Shown here: piece by piece, positions 51,605-60,399 of the stretch
Position numbering within the stretch: the first letter of the stretch is position 1
Layout of the letters: each line of letters opens with the position of its first letter
NCBI GenBank assembly: GCA_052379645.1
Contig: JBQSYU010000008.1
Length of the DNA stretch: 64,000 bases
Source: Arthrobacter_H sp030452125
GTDB taxonomy: Bacteria > Actinomycetota > Actinomycetes > Actinomycetales > Micrococcaceae
Direction: 5' to 3' (one strand)
Notes under the pieces: model-generated
What the model was told of the DNA's origin: nothing
What the model saw: only the letters and a program-made list of their open reading frames with translations
Database searches by the model: none
Translations under genes and position numbers: made by a program

Positions 51605-52066
51605 ATGTCTGAAGGTCCTCGTCTGGTCCCTGCCAGCTACGTTGTTTTTCGTCGTGCCGATCAGGTCTTGCTGCAGTTGCGGCAAGGTACCGGATACATG
51701 GACGGATGCTGGGCCGCCGCTGCTGCCGGTCATGTCGAAGCGGGGGAATCCGCCGTCCAGGCGGCAGTGCGCGAAGCCCGCGAGGAACTGGGGGTCTCCC
51801 TCGACTCCGGGCAACTGGTTCCGCTGACCACGATGCACCGCGGGCCTGGACCCGGGGTGGCGGAGGAACCACGGGTGGATTTCTTCTTCGGTTGCGAGCA
51901 ATGGCAGGGAAGACCCCGGCTGATGGAGCCGGACAAGGCCGCCGATCTGTGCTGGTTCTCTCTCGACGACCTTCCACATCCAGTCGTTCCCCATGAACGG
52001 TACGTCTTTGAACGCCTGGCGGCGGGTCTGCCGGCCCTGACGACGTTCGGCTTCGATACGCCCTGA
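51605..52066 (+). CDS. NUDIX hydrolase
   Basis: A 153-residue pyrophosphohydrolase. The Nudix box GHVEAGESAVQAAVREAREELGV (residues about 42-64) is complete, with the metal-binding REAREE. ATG at 51605 follows CAGGAGAAAAACTTCG. Substrates may be oxidised or non-canonical nucleotides. The entire gene lies opposite the read-through frame of the neighbouring DinB remnant. Confidence 0.93.
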   Translation: MSEGPRLVPASYVVFRRADQVLLQLRQGTGYMDGCWAAAAAGHVEAGESAVQAAVREAREELGVSLDSGQLVPLTTMHRGPGPGVAEEPRVDFFFGCEQWQGRPRLMEPDKAADLCWFSLDDLPHPVVPHERYVFERLAAGLPALTTFGFDTP

Positions 52067-52077
52067 GAGACGTACCG

Positions 52078-52636
52078 AGGATGCGCTCCATTCCCCGGTG
52101 GCCCCATCCAGGCACTCACGGAGCAGGTCGGCGTGTCCGTTATGTCGGGCGTATTCCTCGATGAGATGCAGGAAGATCCAGCGCAGTGTCACGGGCTGGC
52201 CATCCCGGCGACGAACCGAGACCTCATCCAGGGATTCGTGGGCCCGCGCGATCTCACGGCTGGTCGTGATGGCGTCGTCCAGGTGGGAGACTTCGCGGCG
52301 GACTTCCTCGTCCGCGTTCTCCGCCAGCGGATCGAAGCCGTGGTGGTCCCCGTCGGGGTCGTCCCCGGTGCAGTGGAGATCCGCGGATTCGTGGCCGGAG
52401 AAGACCTCGGCGAACCAATACCGCTCGACCTCCGTGAGATGGCGCAGCAGACCACGCAGGCTCAAGGGCGAGGGCGCAACGGCTTGCCGTCCCAGCTGCT
52501 TCGCGCTGAGCCCGGCGCATTCGGTCTTCGAGGTCGCTCGATGGAAATCCAGCCACACTTCCACGGCACTTCGCTCGGTGTCAGCGAAGGGCGGATCGGT
52601 GCGTTCGGGAACGTCGAGAGGGGGAACCTGGTCCGT
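52078..52636 (-). pseudogene. DinB/DUF664 family gene that has lost start and stop
   Basis: The minus strand encodes a nearly complete DinB-like protein: DQVPPLDVPERTDPPFAD, VEVWLDFHRAT, LSLRGLLRHLTEVERYWF, WIFLHLIEEYARHNGHADLL and DGATGE near the family's usual end. Where the start codon belongs the sequence is ACG (52634-52636), with TAA four codons upstream and no ATG or GTG until 52564, inside the domain. After DGATGE there is no stop, and the frame runs on for over 300 codons opposite the NUDIX and helicase genes. Both ends are thus unusual; either decay or sequence error. Confidence 0.7.
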
Positions 52637-52714
52637 GCCTCGACGTTACACTCACCGCCGGAAACACGCGGACCGTGTCATCACAAGAAAAGCGAACGTT
52701 CCCCACGGTTGTTG

Positions 52715-52743
52715 TTGACACCCGAAATCAGTAGGCAGATACT
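52715..52743 (+). promoter_or_regulatory. Near-consensus promoter of the APC permease
   Basis: TTGACA (52715-52720), exactly 17 bases, GATACT (52738-52743). This is the best -35 in the window. It leaves a leader of about 65 bases before the ATG at 52815. Confidence 0.75.
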
Positions 52744-52814
52744 ACGAAAGTGACCCGCCTCACCGAGCCATTTGACCGCATGATGTAGATCGTGCTCGAC
52801 AGAAGAAGCCGAAG

Positions 52815-54485
52815 ATGTCTTCACCAACGTCACCTCCCACCAAGGTCAAGGTCGAACTGGACCGGGGCCTGAAACCAGATATCGGCAAGATCGGTCTGCT
52901 CTTCACCGGGGTTGGTTCCATCATCGGTTCCGGATGGTTGTTCGGTGCCTTCGAGGCGGCATCTTTGGTCGGCCCGGCGGCGATCATCTCGTGGATCCTC
53001 GGGGCCATCATGATCATCATCGTCGCCCTGAACTATGCAGAGCTCGGCGTCATGTTCCCGGTCGCCGGCGGTGTCATCCGATTCCCGCATTACTCCTTCG
53101 GTTCCTTCGCCAGCTACACCAGCGGGTGGATCACCTGGCTGGCGGTTGCGGCCACGGTTCCGATCGAGGTCCTGGCGGCGGTTCAATACGCCTCCAGCTA
53201 TCTGCCATGGCTCATGCACGATGTGGAGGGGACCCTCGTGCTCACCGGCGGCGGCATCGCTGTCAGCGTCGTATTGGTGGCCTTGTTCTGTGTCATCAAC
53301 ATGTTCGGCGTCAAACTCTTCGCCCGGTTCAACAACATCCTCGTCTGGTGGAAGCTCGCCGTGATCCTGCTGGTCATTGTCGTGCTCGGCATCCTGGCCT
53401 TCCACCCGGGACATTTCCACGAAGCCCGGTTCGGTGGCTTCATGCCCGAAGGGGTGGGGCCGATCTTCGCGGCACTTCCTGCCGCCGGCATCGTGTTTTC
53501 CTACCTGGGATTCCGGCAAGGGGTCGAATTCGCCGGCGAAACGACGAATCCGCAAAAGAACGTCCCCTTTGCACTGATCGGTTCGATCGTGATCACCGGC
53601 ATCATCTACGTGCTGCTGCAGATCGCCTTCATCGGGGCCGTGCCGGACAGCCTGCTCGACAACGGCTGGTCGGGCCTGTCATTCACCAACGACGCGGGCC
53701 CCTGGGCGCAAATCGCAATCGTCCTGGGAGCGATGTGGCTCGGCGTCATCCTCTACGTCGATGCGGTGGTCTCTCCTGCCGACACGGGCCTGATCTACAC
53801 GGCACTGTCGCCGCGTCTTTCCTACTCCCAGGCCCGGGCAGGCAATGCCCCGTCGGGCTTGCAAAAGCTCAATAAGCGGGGGGTTCCCTGGGTCGGGCTC
53901 ATCGTGATGTTCGTCGTCGCTTGCTTCATGTTCCTCCCGTTCCCTTCCTGGGCGAAGCTGGTCGGTTTCATCACGACCGGAACGGTGCTGTCCTTCGGCA
54001 GCGGTCCGGTCACCGTGGCGGCCCTGCCCCGTCAACTCCCTGACCAGGAGCGTCCCTACCGCCTTCCAGGAGGGGACGTGCTCCCGTTCCTCGGATTCCT
54101 CTGCGCGAACCTGATCGTGTACTGGACGGGCTGGGATACGAACTGGAAGCTCTTCGTGGCGGTGCTGATCGGCTACATCGTCCTGGTCCTGCACTACGTA
54201 TTCAGCGATCGCAGCAAGATCCCGCCACTGCAGATGAAATCCGGAGGGTGGATGCTGTTGTGGATGGCCGGACTGGCGTTGCTGAGCTGGATCGGGCACT
54301 ACGGGGACGGTTCGCTGGATCTGCTGACCTTCGGGTGGGGGGAACTCGGAGCCCTGGTGCTGACGGCGATCGTGTTCTGGGTAGCCGTGACGCGGCGCTT
54401 GTCACCCCAGGAAGTCGTGGACAACGTCTACCGCACGCACCTCGAGGACCCCGAGGACGGCAACGAAAAGACGACGAGCGGCTGA
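52815..54485 (+). CDS. APC family amino acid permease
   Basis: A 556-residue amino acid/polyamine/organocation transporter with 12 or more membrane segments. TM1 carries the unwound glycine motif GVGSIIGSGWLFGAFEAA; the conserved SYLGFRQGVEFAGETTNPQKNVP follows in the middle. It resembles the aspartate:proton symporter-like branch. The C-terminus is a polar tail. Substrate cannot be fixed. Driven by a near-consensus promoter. Confidence 0.9.
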   Translation: MSSPTSPPTKVKVELDRGLKPDIGKIGLLFTGVGSIIGSGWLFGAFEAASLVGPAAIISWILGAIMIIIVALNYAELGVMFPVAGGVIRFPHYSFGSFASYTSGWITWLAVAATVPIEVLAAVQYASSYLPWLMHDVEGTLVLTGGGIAVSVVLVALFCVINMFGVKLFARFNNILVWWKLAVILLVIVVLGILAFHPGHFHEARFGGFMPEGVGPIFAALPAAGIVFSYLGFRQGVEFAGETTNPQKNVPFALIGSIVITGIIYVLLQIAFIGAVPDSLLDNGWSGLSFTNDAGPWAQIAIVLGAMWLGVILYVDAVVSPADTGLIYTALSPRLSYSQARAGNAPSGLQKLNKRGVPWVGLIVMFVVACFMFLPFPSWAKLVGFITTGTVLSFGSGPVTVAALPRQLPDQERPYRLPGGDVLPFLGFLCANLIVYWTGWDTNWKLFVAVLIGYIVLVLHYVFSDRSKIPPLQMKSGGWMLLWMAGLALLSWIGHYGDGSLDLLTFGWGELGALVLTAIVFWVAVTRRLSPQEVVDNVYRTHLEDPEDGNEKTTSG

Positions 54486-54786
54486 ATCCCGCGCTATGCC
54501 TCGCACACGAGTAGATCTGCGCGGACCTGCTTGACAGTCCACCCGGGCGGGGTTGCCGCATTCGACCGCCTTGGCCTCCGGAGTAGGCCAAACAGCGGGT
54601 TCCGTCCAGCCGGTAGTGGCGGGATGCGCCCGTTGCGAACCCCCTCGATGGCGATGGTAGGGCGGCATAGACTAGTCGAATCCAAGGTGTTGTGCCCATC
54701 ACCGGCCCCCGATGTGGAAGGGACCTTCCGGACGTCACGGCGGTGTTGAGGGCCCAGTGACATTCCTGGGGAAGGGAGGAGGGACC
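54486..54786 (+). other. Intergenic region before the FAD monooxygenase
   Basis: About 301 bases. A TTGACA at 54531-54536 has no matching -10. TAGACT at 54668-54673 with TCGATG 17 bases upstream is a possible promoter. No gene was recognised. Confidence 0.35.
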
Positions 54787-55917
54787 GTGAGTCAAGCACA
54801 GACCATTCCCGGACCGATCCCTGCACGTGGGACGGCCCTGGTCGTGGGGGCCTCATTGGCCGGATTGGCGCTGGCCATCTCACTGGCCCGATCGGGGCTG
54901 GCGGTGGACGTCCTCGAACGGGCCGAAGAGGAACGTCAGGGTGGCACCGGGCTCCGTCTCTGGGGCGGGATGGGGGAAACCAGCCGGCGGCGCGACGGAT
55001 CGGGGACAGCGATGCCCTCCATTGCCTCGATCGCCTCGGCAGGTGCCCCTGGACCCGAGGGCTGGGCGACCGTCCGGCGCAGGTTGGCAGATGCTGCTGC
55101 CTTGGAACCGGGGGTATCAATCCACTATGAGAGCGAAGTCGTCGATATCGGCCAAGACGCCGAAACCGCGTGGGCTTCGGATGCCAACGGCAAGGTCCAT
55201 GTGGCGGATATTCTCCTGGGGGCTGACGGGCACCGCAGCCTGGTACGCCGCAGCGTCGACCCGGCACACCCCGATGCCAGCTATGCCGGCTACATGATCT
55301 GGACCGGAAAGGCCCCCTACGACGCGGCTCCCGGGTGGGCCGAAGGCCGCAACCACATGGACATGATTACCCTGCCCCACGGGGACGGGGTCATGATCGT
55401 CGGGGAGACGAAGACCAACGGCGAACCCCGGAGATATTTCTGGCAGTGGTACGACCCCACCAGCAACGACTACTTGCGTGAGACCGGAGCCCTGGTGGAC
55501 GACGTCTCCCAGTACTCACTGGTCAATGAGCGGATCGCGGCCTCGAAGTACCAGGACATCCACGAGCGGTCCGCGCATTGGCCGGAGCCATGGGGCCGGA
55601 TCGTTCGCCATAGCGTGAAGCAACGCAGGATCATCGCCACACCGATCGCCGAATATGTTCCCCGACGACTGATGCATGGACGGATCGCGATCATCGGGGA
55701 CGCGGCGCATGTGCCTTCACCCATGACCGGGGCAGGCTTCGATACCGGGTTGGCGGATGCCGAGACCCTGGGCGCACTCACCCAACGCGGTGTGGTGGGT
55801 CCACGGGGCAGGAAGGTCCTGAACGCCTATGAAAAACAGCGACTCGGGACCGCCCAACGGATGGTCAGGTCCGGCCAGGGATTTGGCCGGAGTCTGCTGG
55901 AACGGACGACCGGCTGA
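54787..55917 (+). CDS. FAD-dependent monooxygenase
   Basis: A 376-residue flavoprotein hydroxylase of the PHBH-like group. The FAD-binding GxGxxG-type motif reads ALVVGASLAGLALAISLARSG (from residue 17), followed by VLERAE. The middle motif is LLGADGHRSLVRR, and the ribityl-binding motif is IAIIGDAAHVPSPMTGAGFDTGLADAETL (about 298-326). GTG follows GGGAAGGGAGGAGGGACC. Substrate unknown. Confidence 0.9.
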   Translation: MSQAQTIPGPIPARGTALVVGASLAGLALAISLARSGLAVDVLERAEEERQGGTGLRLWGGMGETSRRRDGSGTAMPSIASIASAGAPGPEGWATVRRRLADAAALEPGVSIHYESEVVDIGQDAETAWASDANGKVHVADILLGADGHRSLVRRSVDPAHPDASYAGYMIWTGKAPYDAAPGWAEGRNHMDMITLPHGDGVMIVGETKTNGEPRRYFWQWYDPTSNDYLRETGALVDDVSQYSLVNERIAASKYQDIHERSAHWPEPWGRIVRHSVKQRRIIATPIAEYVPRRLMHGRIAIIGDAAHVPSPMTGAGFDTGLADAETLGALTQRGVVGPRGRKVLNAYEKQRLGTAQRMVRSGQGFGRSLLERTTG

Positions 55918-55950
55918 CCCGGACCAAGCCTTCGAATGGATCCCAGGAAT

Positions 55951-56124
55951 TCAGTCGGAAGTGAACCACCCCTTGACCCTGCGGTAGAAACGCTGCCGCT
56001 GCCGCTTCCTGCGGCGCTGGGTCGATGCGTGGTCGGGATCCTGGTCCCGCAGGTACTTCAGGAACATACGAGCGGTCTGATCGTTCTTCGCCCCGGAAAC
56101 CGGCTGGCCGATTGATCCGAACAT
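55951..56124 (-). CDS. 57-residue basic small protein
   Basis: A small gene below usual length limits. ATG at 56124 follows GGAGGTGAGTCGCA, a full Shine-Dalgarno match. The product begins MFGSIGQPVSGAKND, has KYLRDQDPDHASTQ, and ends with a very basic stretch (QRRRKRQRQRFYRRVKGW). No family recognised; nucleic acid binding or membrane-surface binding would fit the charge. It has its own leader with a seven-pair hairpin (56154-56174). Confidence 0.7.
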   Translation of the reverse strand: MFGSIGQPVSGAKNDQTARMFLKYLRDQDPDHASTQRRRKRQRQRFYRRVKGWFTSD

Positions 56125-56153
56125 TGCGACTCACCTCCAGACGGCACGAGGAG

Positions 56154-56174
56154 CTCGGGTGCCGTTAACCCGAG
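56154..56174 (-). promoter_or_regulatory. Hairpin in the leader of the 57-residue gene
   Basis: CTCGGGT and ACCCGAG (seven perfect pairs) flank a seven-base loop, 30 bases before the ATG and about 17 before the ribosome site. It could be an operator or an RNA structure. Confidence 0.35.
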
Positions 56175-56226
56175 AGTACACGCCCCGAATCGTCCCGGCC
56201 ACGGTGGCATGCGGGGCTGGGACCGG

Positions 56227-56586
56227 TTAGTTCCAGTAGGAGACCAGGAGGACCGACGCGGAGAGAACCAACATACCCAGACAGTTGAGCCAGAACTCAT
56301 GCCTCAGGAAGCGAGCGCGAAGGTGTGCGATGGCGGCCGCCAGGAAGTAGGCGATGACCGCCAGATTGGCAGCCCAGGCAATACCCGGGACGGTGATCCC
56401 CACCAGCAGGCCGGCCACGGCGAGGAACTTGATGAGAATCAGCGCCCACCACCAGTTCTAGGGAAAGCCCACCCCATCCAGGCAGTCCCGAATGAACTTC
56501 GGTGGGTGGATGGAAAGGACGGCATCTGCGAGCAGTATCAGCGCGAGCAAGAAGGTGGGCCACCAGGGGTCAGGAAGCAGGATCAC
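56227..56586 (-). pseudogene. DoxX-like membrane protein gene with in-frame amber stop
   Basis: GTG at 56586 starts VILLPDPWWPTFLLALILLADAV and continues to KFIRDCLDGVGFP. Then TAG at 56458-56460 (codon 43), and in the same frame NWWWALILIKFLAVAGLLVGI onward to the natural end HEFWLNCLGMLVLSASVLLVSYWN and TAA. The two halves together are a normal 119-residue four-helix DoxX family protein; the expected residue at codon 43 is Arg, Lys or Gln. It starts one base after the TetR stop, so the two genes form an operon. Either inactivated or rarely read through. Confidence 0.8.
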
Positions 56587-56587
56587 G

Positions 56588-57196
56588 TCAACGGTCCTCG
56601 GGATCCAGCAGGGAAGCCACCACGGAGGTGAGCTCCTCACGGACCGTGTGCTGATCCAGGGCGCCACCGGCCCAGGAGAGGAGTACCCCCAGATAGGCGA
56701 AGTAGATGGCCGTCGCCGTCTGGGTCGCGGTGCCCGGGGGCATGCCATGTCCTTCCAGGACATGGGAGAACTCCGTTTTGAGGGTGGCCGCCAGGGCTTG
56801 GAAGATCCCGGAACCGGGGCCCCCGCGGAGCAGGACCGCCCCGTAGTCCCGAGCCAGCGGCATGTTGGCGGCAAAGAGGTCGATGAAGGGCCCGACCAGG
56901 GTGGTGATGGCATCCGCCGTCCGGGCACCGGATTCCCCCGAGCCCGGAGGTTCCGGGGGCAGGGGGCGGTGGTCGTGGACACCGGAGATCCACTCCTCGA
57001 AGACGGAGACGAGCAGTGCCTCCTTGCCGCCCTCGGCCATCACGGTGCCGATGCTCACCCCGGCCTGCGTGGCCACCTGGCGCACGGTGGTTGCCTTGAA
57101 GCCGTGTTTGAGAAAGAGGGCTTCCGCCGCGGTCATGACCTTCCGCCGGGTTGCCCGACGTTGGGTCTCACGTGATTGAACGTGTTCACTGAACAT
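56588..57196 (-). CDS. TetR family transcriptional regulator
   Basis: A 202-residue repressor. The helix-turn-helix is TAAEALFLKHGFKATTVRQVATQAGVSIGTVM (about 22-53), followed by a ligand domain. ATG at 57196 is chosen: TACGTT lies seven bases upstream and two TGAAC palindromes overlap it. It controls the DoxX-like gene behind it and probably the divergent serine hydrolase. Ligand unknown. Confidence 0.87.
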   Translation of the reverse strand: MFSEHVQSRETQRRATRRKVMTAAEALFLKHGFKATTVRQVATQAGVSIGTVMAEGGKEALLVSVFEEWISGVHDHRPLPPEPPGSGESGARTADAITTLVGPFIDLFAANMPLARDYGAVLLRGGPGSGIFQALAATLKTEFSHVLEGHGMPPGTATQTATAIYFAYLGVLLSWAGGALDQHTVREELTSVVASLLDPEDR

Positions 57197-57201
57197 GTTC
57201 A
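57177..57201. promoter_or_regulatory. Tandem TetR operators over the regulator's start codon
   Basis: TGAACGTGTTCA (57177-57188, palindrome with one central mismatch pair) and TGAACATGTTCA (57190-57201, perfect) are separated by one base. The second contains the TetR start codon. Two half-turn-related boxes fit a TetR pair that represses its own gene. Confidence 0.65.
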
Positions 57202-57203
57202 AC

Positions 57204-57209
57204 AACGTA
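57204..57209 (-). promoter_or_regulatory. -10 element of leaderless TetR gene
   Basis: TACGTT on the minus strand, seven bases before the ATG at 57196. It abuts the operators, so binding would block polymerase. Confidence 0.4.
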
Positions 57210-57260
57210 TCAGAAACCCGGGGTGACGGCGTCCCACGGCGGAACTGCAAGACTGGGCCG

Positions 57261-58181
57261 ATGACCCCCGCTTCAGTTGTCCTGGATCGTTTCGTCTCCT
57301 CCGTCGAGGAGGAACGACTCGGCGCCTACGGGGTGCACGTCCTCATGGGGGAGGACGAAGCGCAGCATCGATGGCGAAGCGATGACCGGGAAAACATCTA
57401 TTCGGTCTCCAAGGGGGTGTGTGCCCTCGCCATCGGCATGGCCGTCGACGAAGGACTGCTGAGCCCGGCCACGACGGTTCCGGGGCTGTTTCCGGAAATC
57501 GAGCTCGGGCCCGGGGTCGACCAGGTATCGGTGGGGCACTTGCTGGCCATGACCAGCGGAATCGACTTCCAGTGTTTCGGGATCGTGGAGGTGCCCGGGC
57601 CCGATCCGGTGCAGGAGATGCTGGCCAGCCCCAGTAGCGGGCCGGGGACCGTGTTCCAGTATTCCAATGCCAGTACCTATGTGGCGATGCGCATGCTCGG
57701 CAGCATCGTTGGTGATGTGCGCGACTGGCTGATCCCGCGGCTCTTCGAACCCCTGGGGATTCACAATCCGCAATGGCAGCGGTGTCCACGAGGGTGGATC
57801 AGCGGCGGCAGCGGCTTGGAGTTGCGGACCGAGGAGTTGGCGCGCATCGGGCGCGTGCTGCGCGATAGGGGCCAATGGGGCGGAGAGCGGTTGGTGGATG
57901 CGGCGTGGATCGACAGGATGCACGCCAACTGGTTCCCGACCGGAGCCGAGGCCCCTTTCGACGGTTATGGACTGGCGGCCTGGCGGGGACCGGGTCATGC
58001 GTGGCGCTTGGATGGAAAGTACGGGCAGTACATCCTGGTCGATGACATCAGCGACGCCGTGGTGACGATCACCGCCCATGAGGAATCGCGTGACCACCGT
58101 TTGATGGAACTCGCCCACGAGGCCATCACGGGCCGGTCGCATGGGCTCGTGGGCAAAGGGGTGGAAGGCTCCGCTGACTAG
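57261..58181 (+). CDS. Beta-lactamase-related serine hydrolase
   Basis: A 306-residue class C-type serine hydrolase. The SxxK motif is YSVSKG (Ser48, Lys51), the second motif is QYSNAST (about 132-138), and a later GYGLAAWRG/HAWRLDGKYGQ region supplies the third element. No signal peptide, so it is cytoplasmic. ATG at 57261 is chosen over an ATG at 57195 in the operator. It is divergent from the TetR gene. Confidence 0.85.
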   Translation: MTPASVVLDRFVSSVEEERLGAYGVHVLMGEDEAQHRWRSDDRENIYSVSKGVCALAIGMAVDEGLLSPATTVPGLFPEIELGPGVDQVSVGHLLAMTSGIDFQCFGIVEVPGPDPVQEMLASPSSGPGTVFQYSNASTYVAMRMLGSIVGDVRDWLIPRLFEPLGIHNPQWQRCPRGWISGGSGLELRTEELARIGRVLRDRGQWGGERLVDAAWIDRMHANWFPTGAEAPFDGYGLAAWRGPGHAWRLDGKYGQYILVDDISDAVVTITAHEESRDHRLMELAHEAITGRSHGLVGKGVEGSAD

Positions 58182-58252
58182 AGGCGTTCATTACGTGATC
58201 GACCCCGAAACATGAAGACCCGTTCGGGGGCCCCTGATATTGTCGACAAGTA

Positions 58253-58268
58253 TATGACCGACATCACT
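58253..58268 (+). promoter_or_regulatory. Degenerate CRP/GlxR-like site upstream of cstA
   Basis: TATGACCGACATCACT matches TGTGA-N6-TCACA at eight of ten positions, about 105 bases before cstA. A palindrome TTGTCGACAA lies at 58240-58249. CRP control of cstA is known in E. coli; here it is only a sequence suggestion. Confidence 0.4.
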
Positions 58269-58373
58269 TCGGCCGCCGTCGCAAACCTGCCTCGGTTCAC
58301 TCGCACTATCGGACACCGCAGGGCTGTTCAGCACTAGCCGGCCGCGATAGCTCACCAAGGAGGGGAGAACTTC

Positions 58374-60101
58374 ATGGGTTCCCTGATACTCATGATCATT
58401 GGTTTGGCCGTCATGGCGGCCGGCTATCTGGTCTATTCCAAGTTCCTCGCGCAGAGGGTCTATAAACTCGACAGCAGCTTCGTGACCCCGGCCCATGAAC
58501 TCAAGGACGGCGTGGACTACATGCCCACGAATAAGTTCATCCTGTGGGGCCACCACTTCACGTCGGTCGCCGGGGCCGCGCCCATCGTCGGGCCCGCGAT
58601 CGCGGTGATCTGGGGCTGGCTTCCGGCCTTGCTCTGGGTCACCCTCGGCACCGTCTTCTTCGCCGGGATGCACGACCTCGGTACGCTGTGGGCCTCGACG
58701 CGCAATAAGGGACGCTCCATCGGAGCGCTCTCGGCCCGCTACATCGGCAAACGCGGGGCCAACCTCTTCCTCGTTGTCATCTTCCTGGTCCTGCTCATGG
58801 TGATCGCGGCCTTCGCCGTCGTCATCAAGAACCTGCTGATCAGCACGCCGGGAGCCGTCATCCCCGTCTGGGGCGCCATCGTCGTGGCCCTCCTGGTGGG
58901 CGTGGCCGTCTACCGGCTGCGCTGGTCGCTGCTGCCCGTGACCGTGGTCGGCGTCGTCGTCCTGTACGCACTGATCGTGGTGGGCGACAAGATGCCAGTG
59001 GTGCTGCCCGAGTCGACGCTGGGCATGTCCCCGGCCACCTTCTGGATCCTGGCCCTCTTCATCTACGGGGCGGTTGCTTCACTGCTGCCGGTATGGGTCC
59101 TGCTGCAGCCGCGTGACTACATCAACGGCGTCCAGCTCTTCGTCGGTTTGATCCTGCTGTTCGGCTCGGTCCTGCTGGCCACGTTGTTCTCCGCCTCACC
59201 CCCGGATGTCGTCGCCCCGGCCATCAACATGAACGTTCCCGACGGAACACCGAGCATGATTCCGCTGCTGTTCGTGACCATCGCCTGTGGCGCCATCTCG
59301 GGCTTCCACGGCATGGTCGCCTCCGGTACGACCTCGAAGCAGCTCGACAAGGAGACGGACGCCCGGTTCGTGGGGTACTTCGGTGCCGTCGGCGAAGGCC
59401 TGCTCTCCCTGGGGACGATCCTCGCGGTCATCGGCGGCTTCAAGTCCGTGGCCGAATGGAATGAGATCTACAGCGAGTTCGGTTCCGCCGGGGTCAACGC
59501 CTTCGTCGAAGGCGGCGCGAACCTGATGCAGAACGGCATCGGCCTTCCGGCGTCGCTCAGTGCCACGGTGCTGGCGACCATGGCGGTGCTGTTCGCGGCC
59601 ACCACCATGGATACCGGGATGCGGCTGCTGCGCTTCGTGGTCCAGGAAGCCGGAGAGGCGTTCAAGGTCAAGATCGGCAAGATCCCCGCGACCCTGATCG
59701 TCGTGGTCCTCGGACTGGGACTGACGTTCTCCCAGGGCCTGGGCGGCGAAGGCGGTCTGCGCATCTGGCCGCTGTTCGGCACCACGAACCAGCTGATGGC
59801 CTCACTGAGCCTGTCCATCATCGCGGTCATCCTGATCCGCAAGGGACGCAACCCCATCACGGCGCTGATTCCGCTGGTGATCATCTTCGTCATGGCCTTC
59901 TGGGCCGCGATCGAACAACTGGGCAGCTTCACCGACCCCGCCAACCCCGATTGGATGCTCTTCGCCCTGGACGTCATCATCATCGTGGCCAGTGTCTGGG
60001 TCGCCGTCGAAGCGATCCTTGCCATGCGCAACGCCACGAAGATGGTTCCCGAGCACGAGGGGGCCGATGCCGAACTGACGGCGACCAGGGAAGACCTCTA
60101 G
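58374..60101 (+). CDS. cstA: CstA family transporter (pyruvate/peptide)
   Basis: A 575-residue carbon-starvation family membrane protein with about 15 or more segments. It carries the family motif GWLPALLWVTLGTVFFAGMHDLG (about 82-104), and GFHGMVASGTTSKQLDKETDARFVGYFG in the middle. Members in E. coli (CstA, BtsT) import pyruvate; peptide uptake has also been suggested. ATG follows AAGGAGGGGAGAACTTC. Next genes follow at four bases and with overlap, giving a three-gene unit. Confidence 0.93.
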   Translation: MGSLILMIIGLAVMAAGYLVYSKFLAQRVYKLDSSFVTPAHELKDGVDYMPTNKFILWGHHFTSVAGAAPIVGPAIAVIWGWLPALLWVTLGTVFFAGMHDLGTLWASTRNKGRSIGALSARYIGKRGANLFLVVIFLVLLMVIAAFAVVIKNLLISTPGAVIPVWGAIVVALLVGVAVYRLRWSLLPVTVVGVVVLYALIVVGDKMPVVLPESTLGMSPATFWILALFIYGAVASLLPVWVLLQPRDYINGVQLFVGLILLFGSVLLATLFSASPPDVVAPAINMNVPDGTPSMIPLLFVTIACGAISGFHGMVASGTTSKQLDKETDARFVGYFGAVGEGLLSLGTILAVIGGFKSVAEWNEIYSEFGSAGVNAFVEGGANLMQNGIGLPASLSATVLATMAVLFAATTMDTGMRLLRFVVQEAGEAFKVKIGKIPATLIVVVLGLGLTFSQGLGGEGGLRIWPLFGTTNQLMASLSLSIIAVILIRKGRNPITALIPLVIIFVMAFWAAIEQLGSFTDPANPDWMLFALDVIIIVASVWVAVEAILAMRNATKMVPEHEGADAELTATREDL

Positions 60102-60105
60102 CCCG

Positions 60106-60399
60106 ATGGAACCAGCATCGACCGACCGGCGCCGGGACAAGTTCTCCCGGCGCTGGTCCGCTTTCCGGGAGGGACTGTACGAGTTCTATGTGGGACCGTA
60201 CCGCCAGATGTTCAAACGGGAACAACAGGAAGAAGACGATCTGTTCATGATCGCCGTCCTGGGTGAAGCCCTGGGGGTCCCCGACCCCGCCGCCTACTAC
60301 ACCGCCGAACTGATGCCGGCCGTCTGGGAGGACTTCCATGCCTGGCATCGTCGCGTCGGCATTCCCCGATCGCCATTGGACCATATTGGATGTTGCTGA
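60106..60399 (+). CDS. C-terminal Cys-Cys small protein (cory-CC-star-like)
   Basis: A 97-residue soluble protein with YEFYVGPYRQMFKREQQEED, an acidic middle, and the ending HRRVGIPRSPLDHIGCC, where the last two residues are cysteines. This fits what I recall as the cory-CC-star family of actinobacteria. Ten bases of its 3' end, encoding the CC, overlap the start of the ArsA-type ATPase. It lies four bases after cstA. A CC ending also occurs in YbdD/YjiX, the small partners of E. coli CstA and BtsT, although the rest of the sequence differs. Confidence 0.8.
   Translation: MEPASTDRRRDKFSRRWSAFREGLYEFYVGPYRQMFKREQQEEDDLFMIAVLGEALGVPDPAAYYTAELMPAVWEDFHAWHRRVGIPRSPLDHIGCC

Noticed and set aside
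51164..52077. Long C-terminal extension of the DinB frame as a real fusion
   Set aside because: It is fully antisense to the NUDIX gene and helicase end, and its composition is not protein-like; loss of stop is simpler.
56458..56460. Amber codon as pyrrolysine or programmed read-through
   Set aside because: No pyrrolysine system is known in this lineage, and no read-through signal is visible; a nonsense change is more likely.
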